A stretch of 64,000 nucleotides of DNA from assembly GCA_947460175.1 (NCBI GenBank), contig CANHGW010000002.1, positions 1 to 64,000 of the forward strand, written 5' to 3'. The translations under genes and the position numbers were made by a program. The notes beneath the pieces are model-generated. The model had not been told where the DNA came from, ran no database searches, and was given only the letters and a program-made list of their open reading frames with translations. The stretch is from Bacteroidota bacterium (lineage in GTDB: Bacteria > Bacteroidota > Bacteroidia > Chitinophagales > Chitinophagaceae). Positions 1 to 9,800 of this stretch are shown one piece after another; the stretch's first letter is position 1; each line of letters begins with the position of its first letter.

Positions 1-761
1 ATAGTTAAACATACATTATACCAACCCGGGTTTGCATAGGTATGAACAGGGTTTGCAGTATTAGCAGTACCACCGTCGCCAAATGCCCATTGATAGGTTG
101 ATATAGGTCCAGGTGCAGTTGATGTACTCGTAAATGAAACTACATTGTTTGCACCAACAGAATAATTATAAGAAGCAACACAAGGTTGTGCGCCACCTGA
201 CACATAAACAGAGTCGCAATAAGTACATGTATAAGTTACATTGTTATAAATACCGTATATTGTAAGACAAGCATTGTACCATCCTGCATTGGCATATGTA
301 TGAGCGGGGTTTTGTAAATTGGATTGATTGCCATCACCAAAATTCCAAGCATAGTTGGTAATGGTACCAGGCCCAGTCGCTAAGCTTGTAAAATTGGTTG
401 TAAACCCCGAAGTTGTGGATGAGTAATTTGAATTACAAGGTTGTGCTCCACCTGAAATATTAACAGAATCACATAAAGAGCATTGAAAAATAGTATTGTT
501 TGGAGTTACACCCCATACTGTCATGCAGACATTGTACCATCCTGCATTGGCATATGTATGAACTGGGTTAGCACTGTTAGCTGTGCCACCATCACCAAAG
601 GTCCATGTATATCCACTGGCAACATAACCAGCTGGAATCGTTGATACAAATGTAGCTGTATTGTTGTTGACTGAGGCGTTAAACATAATACCGGCGCATT
701 GGGAATAGCCAACCATTGAAATGGCAACTAAAACAAAGGAAAATAATAGTCTTTTTAACAT
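1..761 (-). CDS. PKD-repeat exported protein, N-terminal part (runs off the window)
   Basis: Reading leftward from an ATG at 761-759, the frame stays open to the window edge, so only the first 253 residues are seen. The first 20 residues form a signal peptide (MLKRLLFSFVLVAISMVGYS). Three near-identical modules follow, each with a W-x-FGDG turn and an HTYAN.GWYN strand, which are hallmarks of PKD beta-sandwich domains. The FGDG-type turns lie exactly 258 bp (86 residues) apart, at 599, 341 and 83. Modules are joined by a conserved C..CDSV..SGGAQPC linker. PKD arrays are typical of surface proteins in Bacteroidota, usually exported by T9SS, but the C-terminus that would show a sorting domain is outside the window. 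The ligand is unknown. Confidence 0.85.
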   Translation of the reverse strand, partial: MLKRLLFSFVLVAISMVGYSQCAGIMFNASVNNNTATFVSTIPAGYVASGYTWTFGDGGTANSANPVHTYANAGWYNVCMTVWGVTPNNTIFQCSLCDSVNISGGAQPCNSNYSSTTSGFTTNFTSLATGPGTITNYAWNFGDGNQSNLQNPAHTYANAGWYNACLTIYGIYNNVTYTCTYCDSVYVSGGAQPCVASYNYSVGANNVVSFTSTSTAPGPISTYQWAFGDGGTANTANPVHTYANPGWYNVCLT

Positions 762-900
762 AAACGTAATTTTTAAAATTGAATAGAAAAGGGATTTAAA
801 CAGTAGACGATTCAAACATATTGAATGTTAGTTCAAATATAAAATAGATATAGAGAGATGACATTACTATGACAGTTTATAGAGTTAAATCGATAAAACC

Positions 901-2532
901 TTAATTTTTTAAAAATCGAATTGTGGTCGATTCCTGATCTGTTTTTAATTTAAGAATATAAATTCCATTGGCTAAGGATGAAATATTGAATTTGATATTG
1001 GAATTTGTATATAGCGATGGTGTATGTATAGTTTCTCCATATGTATTGACGATTTCAAATGATTTTATTTTATCATTGTAGTGTGATTCAATCCAACTTA
1101 ATACCATTTCATGATTAGCAGGATTTGGATGCAGCATGAGTGATTCAGCAAGGTTGTAATTTTTTAAAATGGAAGGACTTGATGAGTTACATCCATTGGG
1201 ATACATCATCACAGCATCTGCTACATTCTGAATATCTGTGATACTATAGGTATGTGGTGATCTTGGTGTATTGATGGCTGCAAAGGTGAATTTTTTTGTT
1301 TCTCCTGGTAAAAATGTAAAGTCGCTAGTAGATAATAAAAATACTCTGGTGCTAGGTGTATTATTACATTGTTTTTCACTCCATTGATTACTATCTATCG
1401 GGTTGCCAGTATATACAAAGCTTGTAATGTTACCTATATCCCTCGCATTGCATGCGTCTGTAAAAGGTTGGCCATCTTTCCAAAACCCTCGCATAAAATT
1501 ATTAATTCCATAAGAACTAGTCGGAAATCCTGTTATCCCATTTGTTGGATTCATAAAAGTAAATGCACCTAATGGAGCTTTATATCCTACTGAATCCTGA
1601 GGAGATTGAATAATTGCTAATCCATGTTTTGTTAAATTACTATCATAACCAGATGGACCCTCATCTTTCGAATCTCCATTATATAAATACATAAATCTTC
1701 TAAAAGTATCCACTCCAATATAATCATCAAATGCATATCCTAAATTGGCACATGAAAACAATCCTATTCTTGTTTGCAGAAATGCCGCATTGTTGTAGTT
1801 TGTAATATCAAAACTATAGTAAGTACTATTTTGCAATGCAGGTATTGAATTGCAGGCATAGGCCATTGCTTTAAATTCAAGATTCAATTTTTCGCCAGCA
1901 GATTCTGTGTGTTGCTTTTGATCATTGAATACCCACCACAATGCTTGCTCACCTTTGATGGATGGATAATCACCATCGAGTGCATTGTATACACCATCTT
2001 GATTGGCATCTACAAATGGTGCCATACTTTTGGTAATACTTAATGATGCTCCAAATCGATCAGTGGCATAGGGATTCCCTTTGGCAGGCCAATCCAAAAT
2101 GGCAGGATGTGTATTGAAAACTGTATGGGGTATGATTGTCAAAAATTGATCAATATCGGCTTTGTCAATTTTCCATATTTTATCCCATTTGGTAGATGTA
2201 ATAGAATCGATTTGAGAACCATTATCAATAGGTCCAGGCCAATAGTCATTCCCACCTTGACGATAGGTTTGAGATGCCACATGCAGATTGGATGTGTTTT
2301 GATCGTAGCCCGCAACCCATAATGCAGTAAGAAAGTTAGAATGAAGTCCGCTTCCTTTTGGATACTCATATCCTGCAGTTTGATTTACTCTATCCCAAAA
2401 CATATCGCCATGAGTGAGTATAGTAGCCCTTACATTGTTGATATCGAGATCACGTTGAACAATGGGTGTTTGAGCTAAAACGATGTTAGATATACAACAT
2501 AGTATATTTATAGTTGTAAATATTTTTTTCAT
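901..2532 (-). CDS. T9SS-exported surface protein with C-terminal sorting domain
   Basis: A protein of about 543 residues. The start is the ATG at 2532; the open frame extends two codons further to a TTG, which is less likely. It has a signal peptide (MKKIFTTINILCCISNIVLA) followed by AQ. The body is acidic and aromatic-rich with no catalytic motif I recognise; it resembles large uncharacterised T9SS cargo proteins of Bacteroidota. The last 80 residues form a type A sorting domain: LHPNPANHEM, then a beta-rich stretch with NTYGE, then SSLANGIYILKLKT and a lysine-containing end. It should be secreted through the outer membrane and anchored or released after cleavage of this domain. It is followed on the same strand by the PKD protein. 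Function unknown. Confidence 0.85.
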   Translation of the reverse strand: MKKIFTTINILCCISNIVLAQTPIVQRDLDINNVRATILTHGDMFWDRVNQTAGYEYPKGSGLHSNFLTALWVAGYDQNTSNLHVASQTYRQGGNDYWPGPIDNGSQIDSITSTKWDKIWKIDKADIDQFLTIIPHTVFNTHPAILDWPAKGNPYATDRFGASLSITKSMAPFVDANQDGVYNALDGDYPSIKGEQALWWVFNDQKQHTESAGEKLNLEFKAMAYACNSIPALQNSTYYSFDITNYNNAAFLQTRIGLFSCANLGYAFDDYIGVDTFRRFMYLYNGDSKDEGPSGYDSNLTKHGLAIIQSPQDSVGYKAPLGAFTFMNPTNGITGFPTSSYGINNFMRGFWKDGQPFTDACNARDIGNITSFVYTGNPIDSNQWSEKQCNNTPSTRVFLLSTSDFTFLPGETKKFTFAAINTPRSPHTYSITDIQNVADAVMMYPNGCNSSSPSILKNYNLAESLMLHPNPANHEMVLSWIESHYNDKIKSFEIVNTYGETIHTPSLYTNSNIKFNISSLANGIYILKLKTDQESTTIRFLKN

Positions 2533-2684
2533 TTTCAAACTATTTTGGTTGTATAAAATTATACAAAAACAGGAAGTAAAAGAATTAATTTAATATTACA
2601 TAAATTATTAGAGAGCCACTAAATTGATTCACCATTTATATTCTATAAAAGTATGATCAGGGAAATAATGTTTTAGTATTATTT

Positions 2685-3632
2685 TTATTCTGAATATTTT
2701 ATCAAAGCAGGACGCTGTGTAATTTCATGATAGCAAATTGAATCTTTTTTGAAATAATGAAATACCATGCTTTTACGCGTTTTATTTTTATTTAAGTGTT
2801 CATTGCCCCCATGCAAAAGATTCGCATGCCAAATTAATAAATCTCCTTTTTTAGCACAAAAATTTATTTTTTCGAGTTGATGCTCTTTTATTTTATTGCT
2901 CATCATAGTTTCATAAGCAGTGTATGATTTGTCGCCAAGCATAAATGTTGTCCCTTCATTATCATAATCTTTGTTCATGTAATAAGGTAGTTTGTGACTT
3001 TTAGGGTAGTAATGCAATGGGCCGTTTTCAAGTGTGATATCTTCAAGTGCAATCCATACACCCAACAATCCTCCGAGAGGGTAAGTGGTCATATGTATAC
3101 TATCTGAATGAGTATCCTGCTCGCTACCCATAATAAAATTGATGCTTTGAAAAAGAATAGCTTCATCGCCCATTAAAAGAGAAAGTAATTCGATCAGATC
3201 TTTATTATTGCCAGTCTCTCTCAGTAGAGTTGATTTGTGGATGGCAAACATTATTTTATTGACATTGGTAAATTTAACTGTACCATTCTTCAACATGGTT
3301 TCAATTTCTTGGTTAATAGAATCAACTTGTTCTTCACTAAGGTATTTTTCGAGGACTGCAAATCCATTTTCAGAGTAATTAAGAAGGCTTTCTTTTGAAG
3401 AAGATGAAAGGGTATGATATAATTTGGATGTTGATAATATAGAATCATCTATTGAAGGGATTTCGGAATTTGAACCTGGCAGCCCTTCAAAGTCCTTACT
3501 AGAAATGGATGAATAGTATTTTTTTGATAGTCCTAGTTTTTTGTATTGAATTTCATTGTGAAGCAATTCTTTTCTATGAAAGAAGTTGTAAATAGCATAA
3601 GAAATTTTAAATCTTTTTATAAAGTTGAGCAT
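2685..3632 (-). CDS. Phytanoyl-CoA dioxygenase (PhyH) family protein
   Basis: A cytoplasmic protein of about 315 residues of the Fe(II)/2-oxoglutarate PhyH superfamily. The iron ligands can be placed: HSD (His175, Asp177) and a distal His274 in LLHGG. Arg286 in KTRKSM is the likely 2-oxoglutarate anchor. The segment GPLHYYPKSH is the usual PhyH signature between the ligands. I chose the ATG at 3632; the frame also has a TTG seven codons upstream. Such enzymes hydroxylate diverse small molecules, and nothing nearby tells the substrate. It stands alone between the tsf terminator and the T9SS gene. Confidence 0.85.
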   Translation of the reverse strand: MLNFIKRFKISYAIYNFFHRKELLHNEIQYKKLGLSKKYYSSISSKDFEGLPGSNSEIPSIDDSILSTSKLYHTLSSSSKESLLNYSENGFAVLEKYLSEEQVDSINQEIETMLKNGTVKFTNVNKIMFAIHKSTLLRETGNNKDLIELLSLLMGDEAILFQSINFIMGSEQDTHSDSIHMTTYPLGGLLGVWIALEDITLENGPLHYYPKSHKLPYYMNKDYDNEGTTFMLGDKSYTAYETMMSNKIKEHQLEKINFCAKKGDLLIWHANLLHGGNEHLNKNKTRKSMVFHYFKKDSICYHEITQRPALIKYSE

Positions 3633-3733
3633 AATGAAAATTAAATAAAGCAATAGTACAATAATCTGTACAAAAGGGCAATAGGCAAAGAGATTAATAC
3701 TTTAAGTTGTATTTAATACATGCGACTAGCCAT

Positions 3734-3759
3734 AAAAAAACCGCACAAGGCGGTTTTTT
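3734..3759 (-). terminator. Rho-independent terminator after tsf
   Basis: A GC stem (CCGC / GCGG with loop ACAAG) flanked on both sides by runs of A and T lies 20 nt downstream of the tsf stop. Read on the minus strand it ends in a T tract. It should end the rplM-rpsI-rpsB-tsf transcript. Confidence 0.85.
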
Positions 3760-3779
3760 AATATAATGTTGTAAAAAGA

Positions 3780-4631
3780 TTATCCGATATTCAATCTGCT
3801 GAAAGCAGTAACAGTTAAATCTGATTCAATTGTTTTCAAAAATTCACCCACTGTTTTGCTACCATCTTTTACAAATGGTTGTGCTAATAAAGTGTTCTCT
3901 TTAAAGTAAGCATTGATTTTACCATCTGCTATTTTAGAAATCATATCTTCTGGTTTGCCTTCCATTTTAGGGTCAGCTTTCATCTGATCCATAATGATTG
4001 CTTTTTCACGAGCAACTGTTTCAGCAGGAACCGATTGTGGATCTACAGCTACAGGATTCATTGCCGCTATTTGCATAGCCACATCTTTACCTGCTACTTC
4101 GATAGCGTCATTACCAGGCTTGTTCAATGCTACTAATACTGCTACACGGTAGCCAGCATGGTTGTAAGGTACCACTGTTTCTGCTTCAATACGTTCAAAT
4201 GATGTGATATCTATTTTCTCACCTATTTTAGCAACAGTCTCCATGATTTTGTCTCCAACTGTGATATTATCATAAGCACATGCTTTCAAGGATTCTAATG
4301 AAGTACAATTGTTGTTAATAGCAGTTTCGCTAAAGCTCAATGCCAAATTGATAAAATCTTCGTTTTTTGCAACGAAATCTGTTTCAGATGTAAGGTTGAT
4401 TACAATACCTACTTTTTTATCAGCAGTTGTTTTTGCAATTACAACACCTTCTTTAGCATCGCGGTCGCTACGTTTAGCAGCTACTTTTTGCCCTTTTTTG
4501 CGTAAGTAATCGATGGCAGCTTCAAAGTCACCATTTGTTTCTTGTAATGCAGCACGGCAATCCATCATACCGGCACCAGTTTGTTGACGAAGTTTGTTTA
4601 CGTCAGTCGCAGTTATTGTTACTGTACTCAT
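3780..4631 (-). CDS. tsf: Translation elongation factor Ts
   Basis: A 283-residue EF-Ts, the guanine nucleotide exchange factor for EF-Tu. The N-terminal UBA-like domain contains VNKLRQQTGAGMMDCRAAL, and the core begins with the conserved SETDFVAKNEDF segment that contacts EF-Tu. Full length for the family. It is the last gene of the rplM-rpsI-rpsB-tsf operon and is followed directly by a strong terminator. A long hairpin lies between it and rpsB. Confidence 0.98.
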   Translation of the reverse strand: MSTVTITATDVNKLRQQTGAGMMDCRAALQETNGDFEAAIDYLRKKGQKVAAKRSDRDAKEGVVIAKTTADKKVGIVINLTSETDFVAKNEDFINLALSFSETAINNNCTSLESLKACAYDNITVGDKIMETVAKIGEKIDITSFERIEAETVVPYNHAGYRVAVLVALNKPGNDAIEVAGKDVAMQIAAMNPVAVDPQSVPAETVAREKAIIMDQMKADPKMEGKPEDMISKIADGKINAYFKENTLLAQPFVKDGSKTVGEFLKTIESDLTVTAFSRLNIG

Positions 4632-4653
4632 GAGTTATTTTTTTTATTTTTAA

Positions 4654-4688
4654 AAAGTGAATTAACAGCCTGACTGTTAATTCACTTT
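4654..4688 (-). terminator. Perfect 15-bp hairpin between rpsB and tsf
   Basis: AAAGTGAATTAACAG (4654-4668) and its exact complement (4674-4688) flank a 5-nt loop. On the minus strand it is followed by an A/T-rich stretch with a T run just before the tsf start at 4631. It could be a partial terminator or attenuator lowering tsf relative to the ribosomal proteins, or an RNase processing site. The stem is AT-rich, so read-through is expected. Confidence 0.65.
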
Positions 4689-4765
4689 AATGAAATTGTT
4701 TTGAAATATTTAAATAAATAATTGAACTAGTTAATTCGTGTTATACGAAAGTTAGATAGTTGCTC

Positions 4766-5620
4766 TTATTTTTTAGGAGCAGTAGTTGTAGTTCTTCTAG
4801 TACCACTTGCTTTTTTACGTGGAGCTTTTTTAGCACCATCTTCGCCCATTTCACCATCTTCGCCTAGGCTCATTGGTGCATTGTCATCATGTTGCTCTTC
4901 TTCGCTGTCATCCATTTTGTCTTTCTCGTTTTCTCTTTCTTGAAGACCTTCGATGATAGCAGCTGTGATATAGTTTGTGATGATTGCGATAGATTTTGTA
5001 GCATCGTCATTAGCAGGAATTGCAAAGTCTACTTTGTTTGGATCACTGTTCGTATCTACCATACCAAAGGTAGTAATACCCAAACGTTTTGATTCAGACA
5101 ACGCAATATGCTCATGCGAAATATCAACAATGAATAAAGCAGATGGTGTACGAGACATATTTGAAATACCGCCCAATACTTTATTCATTTTTTCCATATC
5201 ACGCTTAAGTGTTAAACGCTCTTTTTTGTTAATGCTGATGCTAGAATCTTCAAGCATTTTTTCAATGCTTTGCATTTTCTTTACACTCTTACGGATAGTT
5301 CCGAAGTTGGTCAACATACCACCCAACCAACGATCGGTTACGTAAGGCATATTTACTCGTTGTGCGCAATCAGTTACGATTTCTTTAGCTTGTTTTTTTG
5401 TAGCTACAAACAATATTTTCTTACCGCTTTTAGCAATTTGTTTCATTGCAGCCGCCGCTTCATTCAATCCTTCAACTGTTTTGTTTAAGTCGATGATGTG
5501 AATACCTTTTTTCTCAGCAAAAATGTAAGGCAACATTTTGGGATTCCATTTTTTGCGTAGGTGACCAAAGTGAACACCTGCGTCGAGTAATTGCTGTTGT
5601 AATGATGTATTTTCTGACAT
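4766..5620 (-). CDS. rpsB: 30S ribosomal protein uS2 (S2)
   Basis: A 284-residue S2. Family signatures are clear: LLDAGVHFGHLRKKWNPKM at the start, IHIIDLNKT, the lysine-rich FVATKKQAK, and the WLGGMLTNF segment. Residues 1-228 cover the usual protein. A tail of about 55 residues follows, first acidic (DDSEEEQHDD) and then basic (KKAPRKKASGTRR), ending in threonines and lysines. Tails of this kind are seen in Bacteroidota S2 and are probably disordered. It lies between rpsI and tsf in an operon order conserved in the phylum. Confidence 0.98.
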   Translation of the reverse strand: MSENTSLQQQLLDAGVHFGHLRKKWNPKMLPYIFAEKKGIHIIDLNKTVEGLNEAAAAMKQIAKSGKKILFVATKKQAKEIVTDCAQRVNMPYVTDRWLGGMLTNFGTIRKSVKKMQSIEKMLEDSSISINKKERLTLKRDMEKMNKVLGGISNMSRTPSALFIVDISHEHIALSESKRLGITTFGMVDTNSDPNKVDFAIPANDDATKSIAIITNYITAAIIEGLQERENEKDKMDDSEEEQHDDNAPMSLGEDGEMGEDGAKKAPRKKASGTRRTTTTAPKK

Positions 5621-5676
5621 GATATATGTAGTTCGTTAAGTTGTTTTTGAAATGAATGTATATAAATCGAAAAGGA

Positions 5677-6066
5677 TTAACGTTTAGAGAATTGGAAGCT
5701 CTTACGTGCTTTCTTATGACCAAATTTCTTACGTTCTACCGAACGAGGATCACGTGTTAATAATCCTGCTGGTTTTAATGCTACACGATTTTCAGCATCA
5801 TGATCGCATAAAGCTCTAGAAAGTCCTAATTTAATTGCTTCTGCCTGACCTTTTTGACCGCCACCATCTACAGTAACGTTTACATCATATTTGTCCAAAC
5901 CATTGATAGTTTTCAATGCAAGTTCTACTTGATTTTGCAAATACATGAGTGGGAAATAAACTTTGTAATCACGATCGTTCACCGTAATTTTTCCGTTACC
6001 TTTTGAAAGGTATACACGGGCTACGGCTTCTTTTCTACGACCGATTGCTTTTTTTTGTTTTTCCAT
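5677..6066 (-). CDS. rpsI: 30S ribosomal protein uS9 (S9)
   Basis: A 129-residue S9 of normal length. It starts with the family motif AIGRRKEAVARVYLSKGNGKI, contains the GGGQKGQAEAIKLGLSRAL core, and ends with the invariant basic tail (KKARKSFQFSKR) that reaches into the ribosomal P site. It follows rplM by 30 nt, the usual pairing. Confidence 0.98.
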   Translation of the reverse strand: MEKQKKAIGRRKEAVARVYLSKGNGKITVNDRDYKVYFPLMYLQNQVELALKTINGLDKYDVNVTVDGGGQKGQAEAIKLGLSRALCDHDAENRVALKPAGLLTRDPRSVERKKFGHKKARKSFQFSKR

Positions 6067-6096
6067 TATTCTAAAATGTTTAAGTATTTAAATTGA

Positions 6097-6537
6097 TTAT
6101 TTTAATTCTGTTGGTTTTTGAGCTGTGTGAGGATGTTGGTCTCCTTTATATACAAATAGTTTTTTGTACATAGCACGACCTAATCTGTTTTTAGGTAACA
6201 TACCTTTTACTGCACGTTCTACTACAGCTTCCGGACGACGAGCTAATAAATCTTTAGCAGTCTCTTCTTTTTTACCACCTGGGTATCCACTAAAGTTTAA
6301 ATAAATCTTTTGATTTAATTTATCTCCAGTGAAAACCACTTTCTCTGCGTTTAATACGATTACAAAATCGCCTGCATCGGCATGTGGAGTATAGGTTGGT
6401 TTGTGTTTACCACGCAATACGTTGGCAATTTTTACACTCATACGACCAACTGTCATATTGGTAGCGTCGATTACAAACCATTCTGCTTTGTGCGTTTCTT
6501 TGTTTGCAAACTTCGTTTTGTAGCTTAAATGTCTCAT
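6097..6537 (-). CDS. rplM: 50S ribosomal protein uL13 (L13)
   Basis: A 146-residue L13, the first gene of the ribosomal operon. Signatures include WFVIDATNMTVGRMSVKIAN near the start, GDFVIVLNAEKV, and the GMLPKNRLGR loop near residue 115. Full length. A clear promoter lies 44-75 nt upstream. Confidence 0.98.
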   Translation of the reverse strand: MRHLSYKTKFANKETHKAEWFVIDATNMTVGRMSVKIANVLRGKHKPTYTPHADAGDFVIVLNAEKVVFTGDKLNQKIYLNFSGYPGGKKEETAKDLLARRPEAVVERAVKGMLPKNRLGRAMYKKLFVYKGDQHPHTAQKPTELK

Positions 6538-6580
6538 TGTTATTTTTTAAAATTAAATTTGTCTTCTTTATTAAGGAGCG

Positions 6581-6612
6581 CAAAGGTAAGGTTTCGTAAT
6601 GCGTTTTGCCAA
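6581..6612 (-). promoter_or_regulatory. Promoter of the rplM-rpsI-rpsB-tsf operon
   Basis: On the minus strand TTGG (6612-6609) is followed after 20 nt by TACCTTTG (6588-6581), matching the Bacteroidota sigma-AB consensus (-33 TTTG, -7 TAnnTTTG). It leaves a leader of about 40 nt before rplM. Confidence 0.75.
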
Positions 6613-6828
6613 TTAATTTTACATAAATATTTTTTTATGGTCATTAAATGGTTGATAATCAGTACAAAAAAGAATATATATTATTTTTATTAATGAATAA
6701 ACACTATCAAAATAATGCAATTGTTAACATATTCAGAATTAAATGTTAAAAAAAGTTGCAAACTAGTAACTGATTTAATATGTTTACAGCCAATATTCTT
6801 GACAGAACAAAAATTAAACAATTTTAGT

Positions 6829-9800
6829 ATGAAGAAAAAACTATTATTACTACTTGTATTATTGATTACAAGTATGCAGGTTGTGCTAGCACAATCCAAT
6901 GTCCTTAAGGGGCAAGTACTCGACGAAAAAGGCGAAGCCATTATAGGGGCCACGATTCGAGTTAAAGGAACTAATAAAGGAACTGTGACCGATGCAAATG
7001 GTATGTTTCGACTGAATTCAGAGGAAGGTGCTACATTGACTATCAGTGCCATTGGTATGAAACCAACAGAAAAAACAGCACGTGATGGTATGAGTGTGAA
7101 AATGGCAAGTGATGTACAATCCATTCGCGAAACGGTTGTTACAGCACAAGGTATCAAGCGTGAGAAATCAAGCTTAGGCTATGCTACCACTACACTTGGT
7201 AATGAAGACCTTAATAAAGGTAACAATACCAGTGCCTTGAGTGGTTTGTCTGGTAAAGTATCTGGTGTAAATATCACTAGTTCTACAGGTGGTCCAGGCG
7301 GTTCTACTCGTGTGGTTATTCGTGGTGAAAAATCAATCGGTGGTAATAATAATGCTTTAATTGTAATCGATGGTATTCCAGTAAACAATGGTAACAGAAC
7401 GCAATCAAATAGTTTAGAGCAAATTGACTTTGGTAACAGAGGAAATGATATCAATCCGGATGATATTGAAAGTATTTCGGTATTAAAAGGTGCTGCTGCA
7501 ACTGCATTGTATGGTTCTGAAGGTGCTATGGGCGCTATCATGATTACGACTAAATCAGGTAAAGCAAAAGGAAAATCTGGGAAAAATGAAATTAGTTTCA
7601 ATACTGGTTATACTTGGTCAAATGTATTAAAATACCCTACGTTCCAAAATAAATACGGACAAGGTGATATGAACGGTGTTCCTGATGATCGTCGTGAGAA
7701 TTTCAGTTGGGGATTACCATTTGATGGTCAAAACCGCCCTTGGGGTCAAATCATCAATGGAAAACAAAAAGTAAAACCTTACAGTCCTATTGAAAACAAT
7801 GTAAAAGATTTCTTCAATACTGGTAAAGCTTGGGAAAATAGCTTGTCAATCGGTGGTGGAACAGAAAAAAGCAACTACTTCGTAGCATTTAATACTTTGA
7901 ATAGCAAAGGAGTTGTACCAAATACATTCTTGGACCGTTACAGCATTCGTTTGAATGGCAACCACGAATTCAATAATAATTTCTTCAGTAGTATGAATGT
8001 AAATTATATCAATGGCGAATCACGTGTAGATCAAAGTGGACAAGGTGATGGATCGGTATGGAACAGTGTATGTCAACAACCTCGTGATATTCCAATTTCA
8101 GAATTGGCTAATTTAGATGATCCTTTCAACTCAATGAATACAACTGATAGCAATGGTGTAAAGCGTTATGGATACTATGGTGCTTATACACAAAACCCTT
8201 ATTTCTTGGCAAAGAATTATGATAATCGTAATCGTTTCGATCGTTTATTGGGTCAAACTACATTAGGATGGAGAATGAATCAGCATATCACATTAAGCAA
8301 TCGTTTTGGTGGTGAAGTGTTATCTGATCGTACTTATTTGAAGTCACCAAAATTGAATTCAGTAGCCTACGACGAAGATGGATCTGGCTTTTACAATGGT
8401 TCACCAAAATCATTTAATGGTGGATATTATGAGTCTAGTGACAATTTGAATAACTATTTCAATGATTTAATGTTGAATGTGAATTATCAAATTGATAAAT
8501 TAGGGATAAATGGTTTACTAGGACATTCAATAGTAAGTAGAAGTTCAAATTTCTTATCATCTAATATTGATCCTACGACCAATGGATTAGTTATTGAAAA
8601 TTTCTATAATTTTTCAAATGCTCAAAGCAAAATATTATCTGAAAATATTATTTCAAGAAATAGAAAAGTGGGTGTTTATGGAACATTAAACTTGAATTTT
8701 GATCAATTCTTGTTTTTAGAATTAACAGGTCGTAACGACTGGAGCTCTACATTAGCTGCAGGTAATCGTTCATATTTCTACCCATCAGCGAGTGCATCAT
8801 GGTTGTTTAGCCAACATTTATCAGACGCTGCTAAGAAAATACTTAGCTATGGTAAATTAAGAGGAAATATTTCTGCAGTGGGTAATGATGCTCCAGCATT
8901 TGCTAATAACAATCCTGGATTTGTATCTACAGATATCAACAGCGGATTTGGTTCAAATATTTTCCCATTTAATGGAACTCCTGGATTTACGTATCAAAAT
9001 AGAATTGGAAATCCAAACTTGAGACCAGAACGTCAAGTAGGTCGTGAGTTAGGATTGGATTTATCGTTCTTAAATGATCGTATCTCAGTAGATGTAACAG
9101 TATATAGAAATTTAACAAAAGATCAAATTATCAATATCCCTACTGCACCAAGTTCTGGATTTACATCTAAGTTTATCAATGCTGGTGAAATCGAAAATAA
9201 AGGGGTGGAATTGGGACTTAAATTTAGCCCAATCAAACAAAAAGGACTTCGTTGGGATGTTTATGGTACTTACACGCGTAATAAAAACACTGTATTATCT
9301 TTGAAAGATGGGGTTGATCAAATTGTTATTGGTGGATTCTCTGGCATGAGCGTAGTAGCTGCTGTTGGTAAGCCATTTGGTACATTTTATGCTGTTGATT
9401 TAGCTAAGGATAGCAAAGGCCGTCAAATTATTGATGCAGTAACTGGTAACCCAATATCTACTACAAGCCCTGTTTACTTAGGTTCATATCAGCCTAAATT
9501 TATTGCATCATGGGGATCAAGCTTTACCGTTAGAGGTTTAAGCATGTCATTCTTATTTGACACGAAACAAGGTGGTTATATCTACTCTCGTACAAAAGAT
9601 ATCTTAGAATTTGTAGGTGTAACACCGTCTACAACGATTAACAACAGAGATCCATTCCTTTGGGAAAATTCAGTAATTGAAGGAACAACTGAAGGTGAAT
9701 ATGTAGAAAATACAAATGCAAAAACAGATCCTTATTTTTATTATACTGCTGCAAATGTTAAGCCTGCTAGTCAAGACTTAATCAAAGCTGGTTACATTAA

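Noticed and set aside
4977-5345. Plus-strand open frame of 122 codons
   Set aside because: Antisense to rpsB, which is certain; no recognisable domain.
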